Shown: positions 56,103-64,000 of the stretch, piece by piece
Position numbering within the stretch: the stretch's first letter is position 1
Layout: each line of letters starts with the position of its first letter
Assembly (NCBI RefSeq): GCF_019059575.1
Contig: NW_024883110.1
Location: 62,001 to 126,000, forward strand
From: Amphibalanus amphitrite
Lineage: Eukaryota > Arthropoda > Thecostraca > Balanomorpha > Balanidae
Length of the DNA stretch: 64,000 bases
Reading direction: 5' to 3'
Position numbers and translations under genes: made by a program
Notes under the pieces: generated by a model
What the model saw: the letters and a program-made list of their open reading frames with translations, nothing else
Database searches by the model: none
What the model was told of the DNA's origin: nothing

Positions 56103-56349
56103 ACAGTGTTCAACAGTTATTTGATGCACATTTGCACAGCCTTTGCCCTGCACCCTGTGTACGCATTGGAGCAGTGGGGTGCCGTGCACGCTCGCCCACA
56201 GAGTTGCCTCGCTCGCGCGCTGGTTTCTTAAATAGAGCTCCTACCTCAGTGACCAGCAACAAACGAACGCATACCAAAGCAAGACTAAAACGCGAGGCGA
56301 AGGGACAGTCCTGCCGTTGGCTTCTGGTACAGGCGCTCCCATTTCCCAA

Positions 56350-59300
56350 TCACAGCCGGTGCCCACGAGCCGTCCACGAGGCTGATGACCTGTGCCCTCC
56401 CCCTTCTGTGGCCCCTCGCGACTCGTCTCGCGTTCCACGGGCGGCGGCCCGGGCCCTGGCCATCCTGCCCGCTTCCTTTATGCTCGTCCAGCCGCCGTCG
56501 CTGCCGCGGGCCGCGCGGGTCAGCGATGTCAGCGCCTCTGGCGGCGGGGAGCCGAGTCTCGAGTTGTCCTGGCGGTCGCCGGGCGGCGCTCTGCGGTCGG
56601 TGACGCGGATGGTCTGGCTGCAGAGCCAGGCTGGGCCGGTACCGGGGGCGCAGCCGGCGCCGGGGGGCGCTGCTGTGGTCTCCGCGGCCGGTGTCGGAGG
56701 GGCTGCACAGTTACAGTAGGTGCAGCGCCAGTCGCGGAGGGCGAACCGGCAGCCGGCGGGACAGTCGGCCGACCAGCGGCCGCACAGTCTGGTGTCACCC
56801 CAGTCTGCCGGGGAGGGGAGGTGGTCAGACTAGTTTGGGGGGGGGCGCACAGTCTCGTGTCACCCCAGTCTGCCGGGGAGGGGAGGTGGTCAGACTAGTC
56901 TGGGGGGGCGTACAGTCCGACCAGCGGCCGCACAGCCGAGTGTCACCCCAGTCTGCCGGGGAGGGGAGGGGTCAGACTAGTCTGGGGGAGGGGTCAGACT
57001 AGTCTGGAGAGGGGGCGGAGCAGTCGGGCCAGCAACCCGCAGCGCCATGTGTCGCCCCAGTCTGCCGGAGGAGGGGGGTCACGCAGTGGTGCCATTATGG
57101 TCACGGACTTACGATCGGACAGCCTGGTGTCATCCCTGTCTACCGCAGAGGTCAATATGGCTCAATGTCATTTTTCACCGGCCCGCTCCTGGAAGTGGGG
57201 ATAGATACCGTCCGCTGTTGTCACGGCCTTCAACATGGCTAAATGTGGTCAGCAGCGCTCGCTACCCTGGGCATTATGTCCCAAATTGGAGCCGTCCCTC
57301 AGCTCGAACCTCTGATCTCACCCAGTGCGGGGTCCTCCTGGCAGTCGGTGTCCTGGCAGACCGCCTCTGACGGCCCGGAGTTCTGAGAGGGGCACGAGCA
57401 GGTGGCACAGCGCTCCCTCCAGCTGGTGCCCGGAACACACCCTGTAACGCAGCGGAACGATGGGGAACACACTGTAACACAGCGGAATAATGGGGAACAC
57501 ACTGTAACACAGCGGAACAATGGGGAACACACCCTGTAACACAACGGAACCAACAGAAACACACACTGTAACACAGCGGAGCAATGGGGAACATCCCCTC
57601 CCCCTGTAATACAATGTAACAATCTGGAGCACACTGCAACAGTGGAGCAATAGGTACACAACCTGTAACACAGGAACAAGACAAGGGGAAACACACCGCG
57701 TAACAACACGATAATCGGGAAAACGTCTTGTAGCACAGCGAATTAATGAGAACACGCCTTGTAACAGCGTAGCAATGGGAACACGCCCTGTAATAGCGAA
57801 ACAATGAGAAATACGCCCTGTAACATAGCGGAACAATTGGGGACACATCATATAACACAAAACGCAGCGAAACAATTAGAATTTAGAACACATCGTATAA
57901 CAGCGTAACAAAGGAAAACACACTGCTTAACACGGCGGAACAGGGGGGCACACCATGTAACAGCGGCACAATGGAAACCAATACGGTGGCATAAACGGGG
58001 ACCGGGACACATCGTTTAATGCAGAAGCACGATCAAGAGAACAGCACAACACAGCGGCTCAAACTGAAGCAAACCTTGCAACGAACTCGAGGTCAGGTCG
58101 GCAGGTCAGGTCCGGTGACCTAGCCTAACCTCAATAAAAGTTTTCGGAGCTACCCTGACTTTCGGACTACCATGAATTGAAGAGCTTTGAAACTTTCAAA
58201 TATTGATAGGGGTGACAGGATGTATAAAACGCATATTTGGGGTTTTCAATATCGGTTAGGTACCTATATCAAATTTAAGACAGCTCCATTCTAAGTTGAT
58301 GGGTCGAGAAAATATAACTGCGATTTTCATTAACACTCTAAAACATTTTTTACAGCTGAGCTTAATGCCGAATACTAAATCGGAAAATTGCACCCATGAT
58401 CTCACCCAGGCCCTGAGGTCATCTTAGGAAATAAAAGATAACCATTCGTTTTTTTAATACCTTTTGTTATACATTATAAGCGATTAAAGCACCGTGGATG
58501 GGTTCACCTTTACAATATGGAGCAATTGGTATACCTACCTACGACATAGCCTTTCGCGGTCAGGTCATGACCTTGACCATACATTGTATTTCTGTACACA
58601 GTTTTTATTTTAAAGGTCAGTTTGTTCTTCATTCGATGCGTCTCCACGAGAAAAACGCGATTCGATAACACCAACCTTACACACTACACCGCTTACAAAG
58701 GCTTATATGACTAAAGTTAGGTACGTTAGAAAGCATTTTCAGCAAAAGCATCAATTAGAAAATTGCCTGAAGGCCAACCCTTGAACTAACATCAAATCGG
58801 AGAATATTTCCAGAATGAACAATAGGAGAGCTACCCAATATCCATTGCGTTTTTTCCGCGATGCCCTAGCTTTAGGTATTGGTTCCTGAATTATGAGCCG
58901 ATTTGTCATAAAGTGTCGAAATAGGCGACATGAGACTGGGACCTTTGATGACCTCTGGTGACCTGACCTTTAACCGTTGACCTGATGAGCAATGAACTGG
59001 CGGGGGATAATAATACTTTGTTGTTTGTTCACTTATCACGAAAATGAAATATATACGTAGATAGAAGATATTTCCAACAGCCGCATACCTCTTTGAGCTC
59101 GTCTTTGTATTGCGAGGTGGCGTTGACCTTTCTTGTCATGAGAGAAACCAAGGTCGCCATCAGTAAGGTATTTCTCTATCACCGAGACACTCGATCAAAT
59201 GTCATTGGACGGCCGGGACCCAGATGTTCCAGCTCTCGCATCGGACGGCATCTCTGGGGCAGTGTGGCCAGGTAAACAACAATTAGGAGCGGCACTAGCC

Positions 59301-60126
59301 GGGAGCGGCGGCCCGGCGACCTTCGGTGGCTCAGTGGCCCAGCAGAGATGAGCGGGGCGGCGGCGGGGGCGGCGGGTCACTCACCTCGCCGGCGCGTCGG
59401 CACGCACAGGTGTGTGACCTTGAGCTGCGGCGTGTCTGGGTCCGAGTACATCCCCGAGGGGCACTGAACCTGAGCTGGCAGCTGCACCTCTCCCCGGCCC
59501 ACTGCAGGCACATGACGGCGTGTCAGAGGCAGGCACCATGAGCATTGACATGAATTCAGAGCTGTGAGGCTCCGGTACAAACTTCGCACGGTCGAAATAC
59601 GGGCGCTTCGCCTCAGTTGTAGCAGTAATTTGATTCATTTTAGGTTTCATTTCGCTAAATGGCATAATCTTACCTACTAACCAAAAAGGTTTGCAACAAT
59701 GACATGAAACCGGAGACGGTTGGAAGGTGCTAGGCACGTTTCGTGCGGGGTACCGTTAACACAGAAATTCAGAACCATAATCAAAACACAAATTTGCTCG
59801 AAGTTGGCCGCTGTTGAACTTTACTCATACAGTATTGTTTGTAAATGGAGTGAAGTAAGAATAAAGAATCACTCGAAGATTAATTCATAACATTATTTAA
59901 ATTCGTACATGGAAGCACAGAATATGAGTCAAAAACGATATCAAAATTACTGAACAAGTGATTTCAATTTGTTCAGGTTGCATATAGTCTGTTGCCGTGC
60001 TTTCGAAGCAGGTTGCGGGTTCTGCGGCGCCGGGCCCCCTGCCTTACCGAAGGCAGCGCAGGGAGGCGGTAACAGCATGACCACCGTCACCGCGCAGAGC
60101 GCTGCTGCTGCTGCCGCTGACACCAT
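56350..60126 (-). CDS. Secreted cysteine-rich protein, pacifastin/VWC-like
   Basis: Minus-strand exons 60126-60048, 59501-59385, 57441-57322 and 56804-56350 have GT..AG ends and are all phase 1, the usual phase of shuffled extracellular modules. They give 256 aa. Exon 1 is a signal peptide (MVSAAAAAALCAVTVVMLL, cleavage probably after PPPCAA). Exon 2 has a short two-Cys segment (QCPSGMYSDP..LCVP). Exon 3 encodes a complete small module, CVPGTSWRERCATCSC followed by VCQDTDC; the spacing C-x9-C-x2-C-x-C-x11-C-x4-C matches pacifastin or short VWC domains. Exon 4 has LCGRWSADCPAGC and RCTYCNC, an antistasin- or VWC-like pattern, then a low-complexity Ala/Arg/Gly tail to TGA at 56352-56350. Protease inhibition is a guess from fold resemblance only. 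The tail or final exon could be mis-predicted. The last two introns carry tandem acceptor repeats. Confidence 0.6.
56805..57075 (-). repeat. Tandem copies of exon-4 acceptor (cysteine-rich gene)
   Basis: Read on the minus strand, CCTCCCCGGCAG|ACTGGGGT recurs at about four sites: the real acceptor (exon begins at 56804) and near 56868, 56952 and 57061. Copies 2 and 3 carry about 27 and about 40 bases of exon 4 after the AG. Between them are CTAGTCTGACC units. Spacing is 60-110 bp. Confidence 0.88.
57432..58050 (-). repeat. ~33-bp array of exon-3 acceptor (cysteine-rich gene)
   Basis: About 18 decaying units, on the minus strand CCATTGTTCCGCTGTGTTACAG|TGTGTT-like. Each repeats the acceptor TTACAG and the first ~9 bases of exon 3 (GGTGTGTTCC). 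The copies nearest the exon are best conserved, and distant ones lose the AG or change length. Confidence 0.88.
58085..58990. mobile_element. AGGTCA-rich repeat fragment, ends not found
   Basis: Contains GAGGTCAGGTC..GGTGACCT near 58090, ATCGGTTAGG, TCATTCGATGCGTCTCCACG near 58630 and GACCTCTGGTGACCTGACCT near 58950, all shared with the TTAA-family copies at 1703-2811 and 61688-62678. TTAA termini were not recognised. Confidence 0.5.
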
Positions 60127-60480
60127 GGTGCTGACCTGACTGAGCCGCCGCGGCCACCCCGGGCCCACACTGACCGACAAAGGACCCCCCCCCCCCGGCC
60201 GGCAGTGGCGGGCCCCGTCACCCGGGTACACACGGGACAGGCAGGGGCGTGGCACAGGGTGGGGCCGGCGCTCCTGAGTACACACGGGACAGGGAGGGGC
60301 GGGGCACAGGGCGGGACCGGCGCTCGTTAGTCGGGGTCGCTGGAGGGTGATTTATCTGACACGGTCTGCCGGTCCAGCCCCGCCCATCCGCACACACCAC
60401 CCCCGGGGCGGGTTAGTGGGGGCACGGCAGATGACGGGCACCGGGCTATAACGGTGTCATGACCCGCCCGCCGGGTCACT
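60127..60480 (-). promoter_or_regulatory. GC-rich upstream region of cysteine-rich gene
   Basis: GC-rich block directly upstream of the signal-peptide exon. It contains two ~54-bp direct repeats (GTACACACGGGACAGG..GGCACAGGG at about 60223-60330) and a C-run. It is probably the promoter or 5' UTR. No core element is assigned. Confidence 0.35.
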
Positions 60481-61687
60481 GTCCCCTGCAGGGGACACGC
60501 GGGAGCGGAACAAATGGTCACAAACACGATACGGCATCTCTGCGCTTTAAATTTCATATATGGCGCATTGTAATGTTCCCATTATGTGCGGGTGGAAAGT
60601 CGCAGTTTGTTGAATAAAACCGATAAGATTAAGTCATTTTATTGCTTAGAAGCCACCGCGCTCAATTTAAAGTTAATTAGCATAATACTTCCGATATTTT
60701 CAAAGCATTGACCGTGGCTCAAGCCATCTCATTGTAATGAGAGCACATGATATGACATAACCGAGAGCGCTATGCAGCTTTTCATAGCAGTTTTAAAAGT
60801 ATGTGCAATATAAATATCGCGTTGAATGCATTTAGGATGAAGGAGCCCCCCCCCCCTCCCTTAGTAATGGGGTAAAATGGCATGTGGAATGAGAAGAGAA
60901 AAAAATATCAGTTGTGATACCTTTGTCCCGCTCGTCCCATTTCTGACCGAAGTTGACATCGAGACTCGAGAGCGAGGCATCTCTTGCTGGTCAGATAAAA
61001 TAAACACAACAAATTTTTCAGATCGCCAACCCGGCCGGGCCCGGGGGTAACTCCAACCACCGCAACCGGGGGGGGGGGGGGGTCAATAGTATCTACCCTC
61101 CCCCTGTTTTACTCCGTAAATATAGGAGCTATGGAAATAAAAAGACGCTACCAAACGAATGGCTACAGATTTCTCTATATCTTTAGAGACGTCTATGGAA
61201 AGGCCTATGCGAGACGATTCTAAAGCATCAAGATTTTTGATCTCTGAGGTCAATTTTACCGACAGAGAAATAGCCGCCTGCCAATGCGTTGGTTTACCAC
61301 TGTCTTAACTCTAGGACAATTTTTTTTGAAGTTTTTGCGAAAAACTGAAATCCCAGCTCAGGGTCGTTGACCTGACCTCTGAACTCAGGTCAACATTTTT
61401 TTTTTTGTATTTTTACTTTAGTCATATGCTACACAACCGTGCTTGAAATGTGTATTTATCTCTAAAACTATTTTTAGCAGATGTTTGAGGAATTCACGTC
61501 TGTGACGTCGAAATTTGCCGTGTAAGAGTCTAGGAAAATCGACTCTCTGACGTCATCAAGAGAGCTGGGTCCAAATTTTTTACTTCGAGAGATGTAGAAA
61601 AAGTGGAATTGATTGTGGAAAAGGTTCTGAAAGTTTGACGCTTCTTTTCCTTAGCGCTCGGGATCAATCGCAAATAGGTAATTAGCG
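60481..61687. other. No gene seen
   Basis: AT-rich intergenic DNA with a C-run at 60846-60857, a G-run at 61067-61082 and a few AGGTCA/TGACCT hexamers near 61370-61395. No gene is recognised. Confidence 0.45.
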
Positions 61688-62678
61688 TTAACCCTATTCC
61701 TGGCGGGGGGGCCTCAGGAGCCCCCCCTGAGGTTTTTTGGTTATTTCTCCCAAACGCGTTGAGCTAGGAAGCTCAAATTTTCTGACTTTTCCTAAAAGGC
61801 TTCTACGCAACATGTCTGAAAATTTTGAGTTGATCTGACCTCAGGTCAGGTCACCAGAGGCGGTTTGGTGACCCTACCTCAGAAAAGTTTGCAATCACGC
61901 CAGAGCTAGAGTTTTTGACCGATCAATTTCTTCTCTTCAGGCTTTAGTTAGGGTACCAGTATGTGCAATTTGTATATCTCGGAATTTTGATATCGGTGAC
62001 CTAAGGTCAGGTCAGTTTCGCGACCTCCCCATTATAAGTCAATGGGGGAAAAATCAACTCCCTGTTTTTACCACTAAAACGGGTCGGAATGGCCCCATAT
62101 ACCATACATGACTTCATATACGATCAACCTTCACTACCTTGAGGTCTGTTTTGCTGTTGGGCAGCTGTGAGGTCATGTGACGTCATCAAAGGTCACCAAA
62201 GGTTTTTGGCCAATAACTCCGTACAGGAACAAGATACAGACGCATAATTTGGTCTCATTGTGTTCAGCTCGTCAAGACGCATCGAATGATATACATGATG
62301 ACCTCGAGGTCACGTGACCTGAGGTCAACCTTTGACCTTGACCTTTCGAGGTCAACATATATATCATTCGATGCGGATTGACGAGAGGATCACGATGATG
62401 CCCTTAGTTTGTTCCTAGCTTGACTAATTCGAAAGTTATTCGAGAAAAACTCTCCCCATATCTAGCGCCGCCATTTTGACTTTTTCGACCCCTGTGACGT
62501 CATCTTTGACCTGACCTGAAAATGACCTGAGTAAAAATTGTAGACCTTGTCCATGCGTATCCGATGCCGTTTACCGCTTGTCGCTATCTTGCTTCGTTCT
62601 CGAGATCTCAGGGGGGGCCGAATCGGCCCCCCCCCGCCAGTTTCTTGTCCCGGCGGAGCCCGCCAGGAATAGGGTTAA
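61688..62678. mobile_element. Complete TTAA-flanked AGGTCA-rich element, 991 bp
   Basis: Perfect inverted ends TTAACCCTATTCCTGGCGGG and CCCGCCAGGAATAGGGTTAA, with G/C-runs and a CCTGAGGTT / ATCTCAGGG pair inside. The interior has many AGGTCA/TGACCT hexamers in direct and inverted pairs, such as 62300-62350. The CCTATTCCTGGCGGG terminus marks a different subfamily from the CCCTCGCC copies. No transposase. Confidence 0.85.
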
Positions 62679-63534
62679 GGTTGCTAAGTGAGTCCGGGCT
62701 AAGCTATTACGTTCGGTGTTTTGGCATTGGCTGGCCTCGACCCCTGACCCCTTCCTGGGCTCTTCTGAAAGACTTTAAACGACAAATCAGCATAATTTTA
62801 TAACGAATTTTATTGATGTGCATATAGCATTGTCCTCCGTTTCTATGCGACTGATTTTGGTGAGCCTATTATTCGGAGCTCTTCCCCACAAGGACGATGG
62901 CTTTGTTTGTATTATTCGTATTCACCTCCAGATGGATTACCAAGGTCATGGTTTGTTGCATTCAACAAACAGACCGTTAGATCAGCTGGCGCCGGCCGGT
63001 GTCGGCGCGGCCTGGTGAGAGTGACTCTGTCGATTGGGTGGGGGCTGAGGCCGCCCTCCCCAGAGTGGTGAGCGTGCCGCCGCGCCGGCACAGAGCGCTC
63101 ACTGCCCACCGTGACGGCCGGCTGGGCACGGCTCGGCACCGCGAGCACGTCACTTGTCGCCGCCGCTGCGCCACTTCACGCCTCACACTACAGACGAGAG
63201 CGTGAGGTAATGACCGGGAACACCCACACACAGCCCTGTTGACACTTTCAACTCGAAGGAGTTTTCCACTAGCGTGAAAAACGTTTGAATCCACTTTCCA
63301 AACAACTGCAACAATGCTCTTGTGTGGGATCCATGGCAGTTAGTAAGGTTGAAGAGCCAACTTCGCGCTGCGCCCGGGCAGCCAACTTTACCTTGGTATG
63401 AGAAGCCGAAGGATATTTTTGGCCACAACCCGTTATCCAAAAACTAAGAGAGCTAGTTAGACATAAAAATGTAGCTGATAGATTGCAACATGTACTTTCA
63501 GAACCAAAAAGGTCATCTTTGCCCGGTTCAATGC
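62679..63534. other. No gene seen; GC-rich patch 62985-63200
   Basis: AT-rich flanks around a GC-rich patch with open but unremarkable frames on both strands. It could be a CpG-rich regulatory block of a gene outside the window. No conserved protein motif is recognised. Confidence 0.4.
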
Positions 63535-64000
63535 TTAACCCTCGCTTCGTTGGGGAGGGGGGCAATTTGCCCCCCCCCCCTGTGGTTTTTCCTGAATAGC
63601 AAGAAAACGGAGGCGCGCAGCGCCGCCAAATTTTCAGTACCTTCCCGGGCATCAATTTGACACATTCACACAAAATTTCAAGTCATATTTCACCTTAGGT
63701 CAGGAGTTATTGAAGTCAAACTGAAGTCATGTTCGAGCAAAAATGAGCAAAAAACATGAAATATTGAAACGCTCACAAAAGTTACAGTTACTTCGCCGAT
63801 TCAACGCCATGTTTTAGGGTGAATAGGTCAAAAACGCCCCCGTTAAGCGCGAAACCTTCTGACACTCAACCCAACACAGATTACTTAAACCTTTGGGCAC
63901 CATCATGTAGCTCCTGCTCATTCTTTTTACTACGCTTTGAGACCAAGAAAAGACGCCTGCGTGTGGTATTTAAGCCCCCAAAAAGGTTTTCGCATACCCT
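63535..64000. mobile_element. TTAA-family element, left part, runs off window
   Basis: Starts TTAACCCTCGCTTCG with a G-run/C-run pair (GGGGAGGGGGGCAATTTGCC), then TGTGGTTTTTCCTGAATAGC, as in other members. It continues beyond the end of the window. Confidence 0.6.

Noticed and set aside
59195-59275. Possible extra exon of the cysteine-rich gene (CCCCAG acceptor near 59260 on the minus strand)
   Set aside because: The frame that fits the phase has no cysteines and stops before a donor; exons 2 and 3 join in phase without it.

Overview
The window is animal nuclear DNA, most likely from an arthropod and perhaps a crustacean. Introns have GT..AG boundaries, exons are GC-rich, and intergenic DNA is crowded with decayed DNA transposons, MITEs and minisatellites. 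The species cannot be fixed from sequence alone. Four multi-exon genes can be reconstructed with consistent intron phases: a PSKH1-like protein kinase (+, 4610-12591, 5 exons, 463 aa), the U2 snRNP protein A' gene SNRPA1 (+, 23918-26382, 6 exons, 253 aa), a CEP192/SPD-2-like centrosome scaffold (+, 38698-53225, 11 exons, 729 aa) and a secreted cysteine-rich protein with a pacifastin/VWC-like module (-, 60126-56350, 4 exons, 256 aa). They share no pathway and look like unrelated neighbours separated by repeats.

Layout: 1-3400 holds TTAA-flanked, AGGTCA-rich repeats and a TGTA microsatellite. 3.6-12.9 kb is the kinase gene, whose second intron carries a nested Harbinger-like element. 12.9-17.8 kb is a repeat-rich gap with a hAT MITE and a mariner relic. 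17.8-23.1 kb is a Foldback-like element with an 8-bp target duplication, split by a hAT-type element with its own 8-bp duplication. 23.9-26.6 kb is SNRPA1. 26.6-38.7 kb is transposon fragments and minisatellites. 38.7-53.2 kb is the CEP192-like gene, including a 7-kb tandem array. 53.2-64 kb holds the cysteine-rich gene and more TTAA elements.

The most unusual signal is that tandem repeats in three of the four genes are anchored on splice junctions. The repeated unit contains the end of an exon plus its 5' splice site, or a 3' splice site plus the start of its exon. This is visible at kinase exon 2 (and perhaps exon 3), at CEP192 exons 1, 2, 3, 4 and 9 (donors) and exon 10 (acceptor, about 75 copies of a ~93-bp unit), and at the acceptors of cysteine-rich exons 3 and 4. 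SNRPA1 shows none. Some copies could act as in-frame alternative splice sites or microexons. I know of no named class of repeat like this; whether it is genome-wide, functional or partly an assembly effect cannot be judged from one window.
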